Origin: Lachnospiraceae bacterium
GTDB taxonomy: Bacteria; Bacillota; Clostridia; Lachnospirales; Lachnospiraceae
Assembly: GCA_910574865.1 (NCBI GenBank)
Contig: CAJTDN010000003.1
Location: forward strand, 1-64,000
Direction of reading: 5' to 3'
Length of the DNA: 64,000 nucleotides
The translations under genes were made by a program, and so were the position numbers. Below the pieces are notes generated by a model, which saw nothing but the letters and a program-made list of their open reading frames with translations, was not told the DNA's origin and made no database searches. The number at the start of each line of letters is the position of its first letter. The stretch's first letter is position 1. Below, one piece after another: positions 9,049-18,064 of the stretch.

Positions 9049-9994
9049 TCAAATCAACACTTCCACCACGAAGCGTCCTTCTCTCACCTCGTAGTTCATC
9101 TCCCCCTGGTATTTGAGCACGATTTCCCTTACATTCTGCAGCCCGTACCCATGCTCCTTGTCGTTCTCTTTTGTCGTGGCCCCTTCCAGATGTTCCACGT
9201 CCACTTCCCACTCCACCGGGTTTTCTATCACTATCACCAGATGCCCTTTGTTCTGTTTGATTTGAAGGCAGATTTCTTTCTTATGATTTTTTACCCGCTC
9301 GCACGCCTCCCTGGCATTGGACACCAGGTTCGCAAAGACCGTGCACGCCAGAAGCGCGAATAACAAACCGGCCGCCGCCAGCCATCGCATTTTATCTTTT
9401 TCCTCGAACTCTTTACGGAACCTGCGGCTTACCGGCACGCTCCATCCATTTTCCAGCAAAGCCTTTTCCTTCACATGCTCCACCTTGTCCAAATTGAGCA
9501 GATAGCCTCGATATGACAGCGCGAACGCCCCCTTGTCCAACAGTTCGCACCATTTCCCGATTCCCCTCTCGTCAAACAAAGGGCTTTCTTCCCCGTCAAG
9601 ATAAAGGCGCACGTATTTCCCTTGTGCCTTCACATACAAAATGTCGGTCGCGCAAATTATCTTTTCTTCCTTCTCCCCCGACAATAAGACCGTTTTTCGT
9701 TCTTCCTTCTTCGTTTACGTCCCACATGACGCGATGCATCTTTTCCGCAAACTTCTCATACTCCGGCGGCTTTTTCAAAAACCCATAAACGTTCCTGTCA
9801 TATGCCTCGTCCATCGCCTCCGGGTGCCTTGACACAAAAAGTGTCCTGGGAAATGTCTTTTTCTCCCTCAAAACGTTTTTCACCGCAAGCCCGTCCATCT
9901 CGTCCATCTCGACATCCAACAAAAGAAAGTCCGGCTCGCAAAAATCCGCAAGAAACTCCGTGCCTGACTCATAGGCCGATGCGTATTTCTCCAT
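9049..9994 (-). pseudogene. Decayed two-component system: receiver-LytTR regulator fused to sensor kinase tail
   Basis: Three pieces read in order on the minus strand. (1) 9994 to about 9690 encodes most of a receiver domain with the phospho-acceptor aspartate in FLLLDVEMDEMDG, but the first 40-50 residues, including the acidic pocket, are absent. (2) After a frame change near 9690-9720, a LytTR domain follows (ATDILYVKAQGKYVRLYL). (3) This runs in frame into the C-terminal GHKL ATPase of an AgrC/VirS-like kinase, with the N-box 'NLVSNAREACERV' and a closing G-box 'HGYGLQNVREIV'. The kinase sensor region and dimerisation helix are missing. The simplest reading is a normal regulator-kinase operon that suffered a truncation, a frameshift and a deletion fusing the two genes. 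The downstream frame (9049-9684, 211 aa) could still be translated, but a working system is unlikely. Confidence 0.72.
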
Positions 9995-10298
9995 TACAGT
10001 TCGTCTCCGGCTAAACCGACTTCTCCATATTTCACTTCCAACATTCCATCACAAGACGGGTAATTTGTGAACAGGGAATCTTACGTTATTATTCATGAGG
10101 CCATGATTGTGATACCGTTCCGTTACAGTTCGCCCCGGTGTCAATCACTACGCCGATTGGCACCGGGGCGTGCGCAAAACAACACAAGTATACTCTTTGC
10201 CGAGGTTATACCATGTCCACTAGGCTCGTGGAATATCTCGCCAAGTGTCTAGGTATATATTCTCACTAGGCTCGAAAAGACCTCGCCAAGTGTTCATA
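9995..10298. other. Non-coding gap with hairpin and paired dyad repeats
   Basis: No gene is visible. The gap holds a strong hairpin at 10131-10170 (16-nt arms, 15 matching, CGCCCCGGTG / CACCGGGGCG). It also holds two copies of a 29-30 bp imperfect dyad at 10218-10247 and 10264-10292, each running from CACTAGGCTCG to CTCGCCAAGTG. Confidence 0.6.
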
Positions 10299-10559
10299 TT
10301 ATACCACCAAGTTCAGATTTCCTGCTTGATTCATAAACTCCCGTAAGTTTTCAACATACTGATAGGGTGCGTATTCCGAATAAATTTCCGGATTATCCAA
10401 AATCACGATTTGCACACCCTCGGCACGAATCGCTTCCAATGTATTGGGAACACTTCTCGCTTCATTCATGTTTTTACATTTATACGCGATGCATCCTGTC
10501 TCATCAAACTTTTTAGCTATAATGTAAAATGGATTATTATCTACAAACATATGATTCAC
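10299..10559 (-). CDS. Small protein downstream of RelA/SpoT-like gene (DUF6718-like?)
   Basis: An 86-aa soluble protein without membrane segments. The pattern 'FYIIAKKFDETGCIAYK' followed by 'GVQIVILDNPEIYSEYAPY' resembles what I recall of a small uncharacterised family (DUF6718) common in Lachnospiraceae mobile DNA; that match is from memory and tentative. It begins 13 nt after the RelA/SpoT-like gene, with an RBS-like AGAGAAGG upstream, so the two probably share a transcript. Composition is AT-rich like its partner and unlike the flanking cassettes. Being small, co-transcribed and next to a nucleotide synthetase, it is a candidate antitoxin or modulator. I have no direct evidence for that role. 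Confidence 0.6.
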   Translation of the reverse strand: MNHMFVDNNPFYIIAKKFDETGCIAYKCKNMNEARSVPNTLEAIRAEGVQIVILDNPEIYSEYAPYQYVENLREFMNQAGNLNLVV

Positions 10560-10572
10560 CTTCTCTTAGAGA

Positions 10573-11169
10573 TTAAGACTTTTGTCTCCCCAGCAATTTC
10601 TTCATTTCCCACAAAAACTCTTTTTCTGAATTAATCATTCCTGATTTGTATCGTTCATATAAAATTTTTCCAACTTCCTCATTATAATATTTATAAACCA
10701 ACTTATGACTCCAGACATTGAATTGATAATCATCTGCACACCATAACTGAATTTCTATCGGATATGCCAGGTTATCCTTTTGATAATATAGGTGTATAGC
10801 CCGATACCCATCATCCACTTTTTTCCCGTCTCTCAAATCAACAACCCGGAAATATTCTGGAAATTCATTCGGATATTTATCAAACCGTAGGCGAAAACCT
10901 AAAACATCATTAAAACATTGTTTGAAACCTCCGCCATTCCTTATTGTTTTTTCATATTTTCTTATAATAGAATCCTCACTTTTAAATCTGGACCCAATCA
11001 AATTTTCCTGCACCACAATATTCATATATGCCGAACGATATATGTTAATATCTGCCAATATAGTTTCAATTGGCGTTTTTCTTAAAGAAATTTGTTTTAA
11101 ACTTTGACCCAAAGTCGTCGTATAAGATATTTTATCTAAAATGCTTTTTTCAATAAACTGCAAAAGCAT
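10573..11169 (-). CDS. RelA/SpoT-domain nucleotide pyrophosphokinase-like protein
   Basis: A 198-aa single-domain protein with the synthetase signatures of the RelA/SpoT fold: SRFKSEDSIIRK (R61, K63, S64) for ATP binding, NDVLGFRLRF with the metal-ligand position D88, DGYRAIHLYY (Y122, R123, H126), and IEIQLW with E139. A WSHKLVYKY segment follows. Hydrolase, TGS and ACT domains are absent, as in small alarmone synthetases and toxic (toxSAS) relatives. The catalytic residues look intact. The upstream GGGAGG is only 2 nt from the ATG but 7 nt from an in-frame TTG at codon 3, so translation may start at 11163. Strongly AT-rich DNA and insertion next to a truncated transporter gene point to transfer. 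Alternatives are an ordinary SAS or a defence/toxin enzyme. Confidence 0.78.
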   Translation of the reverse strand: MLLQFIEKSILDKISYTTTLGQSLKQISLRKTPIETILADINIYRSAYMNIVVQENLIGSRFKSEDSIIRKYEKTIRNGGGFKQCFNDVLGFRLRFDKYPNEFPEYFRVVDLRDGKKVDDGYRAIHLYYQKDNLAYPIEIQLWCADDYQFNVWSHKLVYKYYNEEVGKILYERYKSGMINSEKEFLWEMKKLLGRQKS

Positions 11170-11371
11170 GCCCTCCCATCATTGTACCATCTCGACTGTC
11201 GTCTCAATGGGAGTAATCGCGGTTCATGCAAGCATGACCGTCATTTTCCTCGTTATTGTACCAAGCCGCTGTCATGGCGGTTAATGTTAATGTATTGCTA
11301 AGTTGTCAACAAAAACAACCTCTTACGAAACTACCATGAATAGTTTACCATGAATTTTTAAACTTAACAAC
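11170..11371 (-). promoter_or_regulatory. Upstream region of the RelA/SpoT-like operon
   Basis: Reading on the minus strand, this AT-rich stretch has TTGACA near 11305 without a good -10 at 17 bp. It also has two TACAAT hexamers, each within the direct repeat ATTGTACCA (plus-strand copies near 11180 and 11256). Several short inverted repeats surround them. A promoter controlled by paired sites is plausible but not certain. The left end of the truncated permease homology begins at about 11372. Confidence 0.35.
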
Positions 11372-12580
11372 TATTTTTCCTATCTGGCGCGTTTTACCCG
11401 GAGGCATGTTTTCCGCAGCAAGGGAAGAACCTTTTTGACCCTCATTGTCGCCACCGTCTTTATCCTTGCACTCGGATGGATCCAGCGTTCCATCGACCGA
11501 GCCGAGCAAGGCATCATCAATGCATACGAAGGTATTTCCGTGGAGGCCGAAATCTTGAAGCACGCTTCCGGAGGTTATACGACGCAGCCCGGATTTATTT
11601 CCTCTTCCACGGTTGACGCCATCCTTTCCACCGGGTTTGTCAAGGAAAGCGAATTTGTGGCCAACGCCACGGACTCCAAGCTGACCCGCCCCCTTGATAC
11701 CAAAAAGATTATGTCCGCATTCACGCTTTGCGGCATTACCGATGCCACCCACCTGAATCTGGAAACAAGAAACATGATAGTATCTGGCGGTGGCGGCATG
11801 ATTACCTATCAGGACGGGTGGGACGCTTCCATGTTCAAGGCTGACTATGACCTGGAGACAACGCCGTGCCCAATCGTCATCCCTGAGGCCGTACTGGCAA
11901 GCCAGAAGATTTCCTTTGGCGATGAATTGACGCTCGACACGGGCACCCAGGAAATGACCGTCGTCGTGAGGGGAAGTTATTCTGGCAGTTTTAACGGAAT
12001 GGGACACCCGCCCGCGAACAGAAGTCTCGTGCTGATGCCGCATTCCTCCATGCGGATGCTTTATGACGGCAGAGAATTATTTTATTCTATTGCCAAGTTT
12101 GTCATCGAGCCGACAATGAACCGGGAACTGGACACGTTCCGAGCCGCCACTGAACAGATTGTGGAAAATGACACGAAGAGCCACCTCGCCATCAGGCTCG
12201 TCATCTGGGACGAGGAACTGCGCCAGGTAATTGAACCCATGGATAAGAACCTGACCCTCATGAAACTATTTTACCCGATTGCCCAGCTTGCCGTCATCGT
12301 GGCCATCGGTATCATCACGCTACTGTCGCTTATGCAGAAGACAAAAACAGCCTTCCTTTTACATATTTTAGGCCTCCCTTCGCGCACGGTGCAGGTCGTG
12401 CTCGGAAGCGAGCAGGTGCTTTTGGGGCTTGTCGGAAGCATACTCGGCATCCTTGTCATCATCGCTTCGGGCAATTGGAGCGTGCGCACCGTGCCCTGCG
12501 TCCTGGTTTACTTGTTGGGCTTAACGATTGGCACGGTGGCCGGAAGTATTTCGCTCACCCGAAACCAGAACCATGTGTAA
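11372..12580 (+). pseudogene. Truncated FtsX-type permease, cassette 3 remnant
   Basis: Homology to the cassette 1 and 2 permeases begins abruptly at about 11372, at the position corresponding to nt 6899 of cassette 2, and continues to the natural C-terminus. The open frame from 11435 encodes 381 aa: one membrane segment, the second extracellular domain and the last three membrane segments. The first two thirds, including the N-terminal anchor and the first FtsX unit, are gone, and no RBS precedes a start codon. The remaining sequence has no stop codon or frameshift and differs from cassettes 1 and 2 throughout, so the loss is probably not ancient. Confidence 0.82.
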
Positions 12581-12698
12581 GCATAGGGATTATGGGTCGG
12601 CTTCTGGAAAAACGCTACGATGAAACACTCTGAAATCATTTTTGACGCTTAAACCGATTTTTCCAAAATGGCAAACATAGAATCAGGAGGAAACGAAC

Positions 12699-13172
12699 AT
12701 GTCCGAACTTACTTTGAAAAATTTGATGTTCCGCTACAAAAACACAAACCAGGATGTCCTTTCAAACGTGAACTTCACGTTTGAGAGCGGCAAGCTCTAT
12801 GCCATCGTGGGGCCGTCCGGCAGCGGCAAGAGCACGCTGCTCAGCCTGATGGCGGGGCTTCTGTCCCCCACGGACGGGGAGGTATTGTTGGATGACCAAA
12901 GCTACAAGTCGCTGAACTTAGACCAACTCCGGCGCGAGAAACTCACCGTCATTTTCCAGGCGTTCCATCTCTTCCCGTTGCTGACGGCGATTGAGAACGT
13001 GTCTTTCCCGATGGAAATCAACGGCCTTCCCCTTGCCGAATCCATGCCAAAAGCCGCGAAATTGCTGGAAGAGGTTGGCATTGGAAGTGAAAAGCACAGA
13101 CGATATCCCGCCAACCTTTCCGGCGGCGAGCAGGTTCTTCCCATGAAGGACAAGACGCTGTCCAATGCTTAA
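12699..13172 (+). pseudogene. ABC ATPase, cassette 3, with 63-codon internal deletion
   Basis: The 157-aa product matches the other cassette ATPases up to LSGGEQ and then jumps in frame to the last dozen residues (VLPMKDKTLSNA). The deleted 189 bp encoded the rest of the signature motif, Walker B with its catalytic glutamate, the D-loop and the switch histidine, so the protein cannot hydrolyse ATP normally. Both deletion edges carry CAG (GAGCAG and GACCAG in cassette 1), consistent with slippage between short direct repeats. Walker A and the RBS are intact, so a dominant-negative subunit is possible in principle. Confidence 0.85.
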
Positions 13173-13192
13173 ATTCTACTGTAATACAAACA

Positions 13193-13230
13193 TATGGAGC
13201 TACAACTATTTTAAATGTTGTGGCTCCATA
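13193..13230 (+). terminator. Hairpin after cassette 3
   Basis: TATGGAGC (13193-13200) pairs with GCTCCATA (13223-13230); inner bases ACAAC/GTTGT extend the stem. It lies 20 nt after the ATPase stop codon. Confidence 0.5.
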
Positions 13231-13252
13231 CCTTGTTTAATTCCCTGTTTCT

Positions 13253-13296
13253 AGCGTCGGTATACGGAAAGCAGCATGATTCCTCTGTATACCGAC
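13253..13296. repeat. Dispersed hairpin repeat (TAGCGTCGGTATAC type)
   Basis: GTCGGTATAC (13256-13265) pairs with GTATACCGAC (13287-13296). The left half and its flank (TAGCGTCGGTATACGGAAAG) recur in altered form at about 37205-37231 and 51064-51089. Confidence 0.55.
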
Positions 13297-13357
13297 ACTA
13301 TCATAAAATGCTAACCTTTTGTTGACATGATTTCTTTTCTAGGCATTTCACCAATAT

Positions 13358-15616
13358 CTATCTTGCCTTTGTCCCGGTTCCATCCCGCCTGGCCGCCTTC
13401 AAACGATTCAGCGTGACCTCCTTCTCGCCATACGCAACCTTCGTCTCCGTTCCTTCCTCGAACAAGTACACCTGCTCCAGTTCATCCTTTTTCTGCAGCT
13501 TCATGCCGCGCACGCCGACCGCACCCTTCTTCTTCTCCGGCACGTCCGTGGCCGGGAAACGCAAGAAATATCCGTTCTTCGTCCGAAGCACCACGTGCTG
13601 GCTGTCGTTTACGACCTGCACGTCAATCAGCGCGTCATCCTCTTGTAACTTCGTGGCCGCGATTGTCCGCTTCGCCACCTGGAACTGTGTCCCCTCGACC
13701 CGCTTGACCATGCCCTGCCCCGTGACGAACAAGAGCTTGGAGAAACGCATCTGCTCCGCGTCACAGACCATCACGATCTGCTCCTGCGCGCTGCTGTAAT
13801 TGCTCACGTTGTCAATCGCGATTCCCTTGTCTCGGAACTTCCCATACGGGAGGTCCAGGACCTTCACCTGGTGCATTTTGCCGCCGTCCGTGAATATGCA
13901 AATCCTTCCCGTGTTCATACAATGAACGACATATTTGTTCTCTCCGTCCGCCGCCTCCTTGTTGCGCTCATAAACGCCGACGTCCACCGTCCTGGCGTAG
14001 CCGAAGCGGTCCATCAAGAACACGACCTCCTGCTCCTCGATTTTCTTTTCCTCGAACACGGCTTCCTCCGCGTTCTCGATTAAGGTACGCCTCTTCCTGC
14101 CGTATTCCCTCTTGAACGCGTCAAGCTCCTCGATGATGACGTTCGCCATCGAGTCATAGTTTTTCAGAATGTCCTCGTAGCGGGCGATGTTTTTCAAGGT
14201 GGCGTCGTGCTCCTTCTGCAAGGCCTCGATTTCCAACCCAATCAACTTGTAAAGGCGCATCTCCAGGATTGCCGTCGCCTGCCGCTCCGTAAAACGCAAA
14301 AGCGAAGCCATCTTGCGGGAAATGTTGGACTTGAAACGGATGTTGTCCGTCACGCCGTTGACCAGGCACGCCCTGGCGTCTTTCACCGACTGGCTGCCGC
14401 GCAATATCTCGATAATCAGGTCAATCACGTCGCAGGCCTTGATCAATCCCTCCTGCACTTCCTTCTTCTCCAGTTCCTTGGCAAGCAGCGTCTTGTACTT
14501 GCGCGTCATCAGTTCGAACTGGAAATCCACATGGTGCTCGATGATAGCCCTTAAGCCCAACGTCTCCGGCCGTCCGTTCGCCACCGCCAGCATGTTGACT
14601 CCGAACGTGTCCTCCAGGCGGGTCTTCTTGTAGAGCATGTTCTTCAAATTTTCCACGTCCGCCCCACGCTTTAGCTCCAGCACGATGCGGATGCCTTCCT
14701 TTGACGACTGGTTGGAAATATCCACGATGTCCGTCGTCTTCTTCGTCTCCACCAGGTTCGCCACGTCGTTTAAAAATTTGGCGATGCCGCTGCCAATCAT
14801 CGTGTAGGGAATTTCCGTGATGACGAGCTGCTGCTTTCCGCCCTTTAATTCTTCGACCTCCACCTTGCCGCGCAGCTTGATTTTCCCCTGCCCGGTCTCA
14901 TAAATGTCCAACAAGTCGTCCTTGTTGACGACGATGCCCCCGGTCGGGAAATCCGGCCCCTTGATGTGGCGCATCAGCTGGCGGGTGCTGATTTCGTCAT
15001 TCTTCATATAAGCCTTGACCGCATCAATGACCTCGCCCAGGTTGTGCGTGGGAATGCTCGTCGCCATGCCGACCGCGATGCCCTCCGCGCCGTTTACGAG
15101 CAGGTTTGGCACGCGCACCGGCAGCACGAGCGGCTCCTTCTCCGTCTCGTCAAAATTCGGACCGAAGTCAATCACGTTCTTGTCCAAATCGGCAAGGTAT
15201 GCTTCCTGCGTGAACTTCGTAAGTCTCGCCTCCGTGTAACGCATGGCCGCCGCCCCGTCGCCCTCGATGGAACCGAAATTGCCATGCCCGTCCACCAGTA
15301 CCATGCCCTTCTTGAAATCCTGCGCCATTACCACCAACGCCTCATAAATGGAACTGTCGCCGTGCGGATGGTACTTGCCCATCGTGTCGCCGACGATACG
15401 CGCGCACTTTCGGTAGGGCTTGTCAAAACGGATGCCCAATTCGTGCATGTCGTAAAGCGTGCGCCGCTGCACGGGCTTTAAGCCGTCCCGCACGTCCGGC
15501 AGGGCGCGGGCGATAATGACGCTCATGGCATAATCGATGTAAGACTTCTTCATTACCTCCGAATACTCCGTTCGGATAATCTGTGGTTCACTACTCATAA
15601 TATAAAGTCCTTTCAT
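13358..15616 (-). CDS. parC: DNA topoisomerase IV subunit A (ParC-like)
   Basis: A 752-aa type IIA topoisomerase A subunit, the DNA-breaking half of the enzyme. The winged-helix region shows the quinolone-pocket sequence [17 protein letters not shown], with serine and glutamate at the positions where resistance changes arise. The catalytic tyrosine lies in [11 protein letters not shown] at about residue 126. The C-terminal domain lacks the GyrA box (QRRGGKG), favouring decatenase (ParC-type) over gyrase activity. It lies downstream of and co-directional with the B subunit gene, separated by a 290-bp repeat cluster. Annotation pipelines may call such pairs gyrase; I prefer topoisomerase IV because the GyrA box is missing. 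Confidence 0.85.
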   Translation of the reverse strand: MKGLYIMSSEPQIIRTEYSEVMKKSYIDYAMSVIIARALPDVRDGLKPVQRRTLYDMHELGIRFDKPYRKCARIVGDTMGKYHPHGDSSIYEALVVMAQDFKKGMVLVDGHGNFGSIEGDGAAAMRYTEARLTKFTQEAYLADLDKNVIDFGPNFDETEKEPLVLPVRVPNLLVNGAEGIAVGMATSIPTHNLGEVIDAVKAYMKNDEISTRQLMRHIKGPDFPTGGIVVNKDDLLDIYETGQGKIKLRGKVEVEELKGGKQQLVITEIPYTMIGSGIAKFLNDVANLVETKKTTDIVDISNQSSKEGIRIVLELKRGADVENLKNMLYKKTRLEDTFGVNMLAVANGRPETLGLRAIIEHHVDFQFELMTRKYKTLLAKELEKKEVQEGLIKACDVIDLIIEILRGSQSVKDARACLVNGVTDNIRFKSNISRKMASLLRFTERQATAILEMRLYKLIGLEIEALQKEHDATLKNIARYEDILKNYDSMANVIIEELDAFKREYGRKRRTLIENAEEAVFEEKKIEEQEVVFLMDRFGYARTVDVGVYERNKEAADGENKYVVHCMNTGRICIFTDGGKMHQVKVLDLPYGKFRDKGIAIDNVSNYSSAQEQIVMVCDAEQMRFSKLLFVTGQGMVKRVEGTQFQVAKRTIAATKLQEDDALIDVQVVNDSQHVVLRTKNGYFLRFPATDVPEKKKGAVGVRGMKLQKKDELEQVYLFEEGTETKVAYGEKEVTLNRLKAARRDGTGTKAR

Positions 15617-15619
15617 TTA

Positions 15620-15905
15620 TAGGAAGTTCTTTTCGCTAAATTTGGCCTGCGCCCTCATTAATCTCAAAGAACGGCCTCGCACTAAGTTCATCCTTCGCTT
15701 TGCTCGGATTCACTAAGTTGCTTTCGGTCAAAGAACGGCCTCGCACTAGGATTCAAGCTTCACCTACGGCTCGCTTTCATCAAGTGCTTTCGGTCAAGGA
15801 AGTTCTTTTCGCTAAATTCGGCCTACGGCCTCATTAATCTCAAAGAACGGCCTCGCACTAGGATTCAAGCTTCACCTACGGCTCGCTTTCATCAAGTGCT
15901 TTCGG
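15620..15905 (-). repeat. Three tandem copies of a ~110-bp intergenic repeat between parE and parC
   Basis: On the minus strand the repeats run 15905-15794 (112 bp), 15793-15728 (66 bp, truncated) and 15727-15620 (108 bp). Each starts CCGAAAGCA and shares GTGCGAGGCCGTTCTTTGAG; full units end near AGCGAAAAGAACTTCC. GTTCTTT and AAAGAAC inside a unit are inverted. The first unit starts one base after the parE stop codon, and the last ends four bases from the parC start codon. The same family recurs between pheS and pheT. Confidence 0.85.
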
Positions 15906-15906
15906 C

Positions 15907-17829
15907 CTAAACATCCAATTCCGCTTCTTGTGCGTTGTCATAAATGAACGCGCGCCTCGGCGGCACCTCCGTCCCCATCAGCATCTCCGTGACGGACGAG
16001 GCCATGCGGGCGTCCTCGATTTCCACCAGCTTCAAAATGCGCGTCGCGGGGTCAAGCGTCGTCTCCCAGAGCTGCTGCGCGTCCATCTCGCCCAGGCCCT
16101 TGTAGCGTTGCAAGGTAAAGTTACTATCATGCGTCTTCCGATAACGTTCCAGCGCCGCGTCATCGTAAAGGTACTCCTCCTCGCCTTTCTTCGGCATCGC
16201 CTTATAAAGCGGCGGCATGGCGATGTAGACATGCCCCTCGTATATCAGTTCCGGCATGAAACGGTAAAACAAAGTCAAAAGCAACGTGGAAATGTGCGCG
16301 CCGTCCACATCGGCGTCGGCCATGATGATAATCTTGTCATAACGCAATTTCGTGATGTCGAAATCATTTCCATAGCCTTCGGAAAACCCACAGCCGAACG
16401 CGTTGATCATCGTCTTAATCTCGGCGTTGGCCAGCACCTTGTCGATGCTCGCCTTCTCCACGTTCAAAATCTTTCCCCGGATGGGCAGGATGGCCTGGTA
16501 ATTGCGGTCCCGGGCCGTCTTCGCCGACCCCCCGGCCGAATCTCCCTCGACGATGAAAATCTCGCATTTCTTCGGGTCGCGGCTCTCGCAGTTGGCAAGC
16601 TTGCCGTTGCTGTCGAAGGAATATTTCTGCTTCGTCAAAAGGTTTGTTTTCGCCTTCTCCTCGGTCTTGCGAATCTTGGCCGCCTTCTCCGCGCTTGAGA
16701 GCACCGTCTTAAGCACGTCCAGGTTTCGGTCAAAATACAGCGTAATCTCGTCCCCGGTCACCTTTCCCGCCGCCTTGGCCGCGTCGGGGTTGTCCAACTT
16801 CGTCTTGGTCTGCCCCTCGAACCTCGGGTCAGGATGCTTGATGGAAATAATCGCCGTCATGCCGTTTCGGATGTCCGCGCCGGTAAAGTTGGCGTCCTTC
16901 TCCTTTAAAATGCCCAGTTCCCGCGCGTACTGGTTCATCACCGTCGTGAACGTCGTCTTGAAACCGGTCAGGTGCGTGCCGCCCTCCGAGTTGAAAATAT
17001 TGTTGCAAAAGCCAAGGACGTTCTCATGGAACTCGTTGACGTACTGGAACACCGCCTCGACCTCGATGCCCTCCGACTCCCCCTTGAAATAGACCGGCTC
17101 GTTAAGCGCCTCCTTGCTGGCGTTGAGTTCCTTTATAAACCCACGGATGCCGTCCGGCTCGTGGTACTCGACATGCTCTTGTGCCGGCCCCCGCTTGTCG
17201 TCAAAAATAATCGTCAAATCCGGGTTCAGGTAAGCCGTCTCGTGCATCCGGCTCTTGACCTCCTCCGCCCTAAACCTCGTCTTTTCAAAAATCGTGTCGT
17301 CCGGCAGGAAATTGACCTTCGTCCCGGTCTTCCTCGTCCTTCCCACCACGGGAAGCAGCCCGTCCTCCAGTTCGATGACCGGAATGCCCCTCTCGTAAGC
17401 GTCGTGGTGGATCCCCCCCTCGCGGCTGATCCACACGTCCATCCTCGTGGAAAGGGCGTTCACCACCGAAGAACCGACCCCGTGCAGGCCGCCGCTGGTC
17501 TTATAGGCCGAATCGTCAAACTTCCCCCCCGCGTGCAATGTCGTATAAACCAGCCTGGCCGCGGAAACGCCCTTCTGGTGCATCCCCACCGGCACGCCGC
17601 GCCCGTTGTCCTCGACGGTCGCCGACCCGTCCTTTTCCAGCGTCACGCGAATCTCCGAGCAATATCCCGCCAAATGCTCGTCCACCGCGTTGTCCACGAT
17701 TTCATAAATCAGATGGTTGAGTCCTTTCGTGGACACGCTGCCAATATACATCCCGGGACGCTTCCTGACCGCCTCGAGCCCTTCCAAAACCGCGATACTG
17801 TCCGCATCGTATGTATTATTCTTCGCCAT
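15907..17829 (-). CDS. parE: DNA topoisomerase IV subunit B (ParE-like)
   Basis: A 640-aa ATPase subunit. The GHKL ATP site shows EIVDNAVDEHLAG, EDNGRGVPVG and GGLHGVGSSVVNAL. The TOPRIM domain shows IVEGDSAGGSAK and MADADVDGAHI for magnesium. The C-terminal LQRYKGLGEMDAQQLWETT is the family hallmark. At 640 residues it matches short Firmicute B subunits. It is transcribed ahead of the A subunit gene on the minus strand, with GGGAGAGG as RBS. The protein opens and closes around a second DNA segment to drive strand passage together with the A subunit. Confidence 0.88.
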   Translation of the reverse strand: MAKNNTYDADSIAVLEGLEAVRKRPGMYIGSVSTKGLNHLIYEIVDNAVDEHLAGYCSEIRVTLEKDGSATVEDNGRGVPVGMHQKGVSAARLVYTTLHAGGKFDDSAYKTSGGLHGVGSSVVNALSTRMDVWISREGGIHHDAYERGIPVIELEDGLLPVVGRTRKTGTKVNFLPDDTIFEKTRFRAEEVKSRMHETAYLNPDLTIIFDDKRGPAQEHVEYHEPDGIRGFIKELNASKEALNEPVYFKGESEGIEVEAVFQYVNEFHENVLGFCNNIFNSEGGTHLTGFKTTFTTVMNQYARELGILKEKDANFTGADIRNGMTAIISIKHPDPRFEGQTKTKLDNPDAAKAAGKVTGDEITLYFDRNLDVLKTVLSSAEKAAKIRKTEEKAKTNLLTKQKYSFDSNGKLANCESRDPKKCEIFIVEGDSAGGSAKTARDRNYQAILPIRGKILNVEKASIDKVLANAEIKTMINAFGCGFSEGYGNDFDITKLRYDKIIIMADADVDGAHISTLLLTLFYRFMPELIYEGHVYIAMPPLYKAMPKKGEEEYLYDDAALERYRKTHDSNFTLQRYKGLGEMDAQQLWETTLDPATRILKLVEIEDARMASSVTEMLMGTEVPPRRAFIYDNAQEAELDV

Positions 17830-18064
17830 AAAAACCTCTCCCTTTATTTTAACGTATCAAGGATACTTGATACCGCGGATTGCCCCGCCTGCCCAAAACC
17901 TCACCTTGACAGACCCGCAGAGTCCGCCCGCCCCTCCAGGGCATCGCTAAGGAATGCCCGGATGGACACGCTTTTCCACACTCGTATCATATTAACATAA
18001 AACATACCGCATTTTCAACCTATATTTTCCATTCCTTTACCTCTTCCATTTGTTCACCGCCGCA

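Noticed and set aside
8953-9363. Plus-strand frame over the decayed two-component genes
   Set aside because: Antisense to LytTR/GHKL coding sequence that is recognisable on the minus strand.
15620-15905. CRISPR array interpretation of the parE-parC repeats
   Set aside because: Units are about 112 bp and contiguous, without unique spacers, and no cas genes are near.
15928-18000. Large plus-strand frames opposite parE
   Set aside because: Codon-position GC bias of parE keeps the opposite frames open; the products are His/Arg-rich with no domain.
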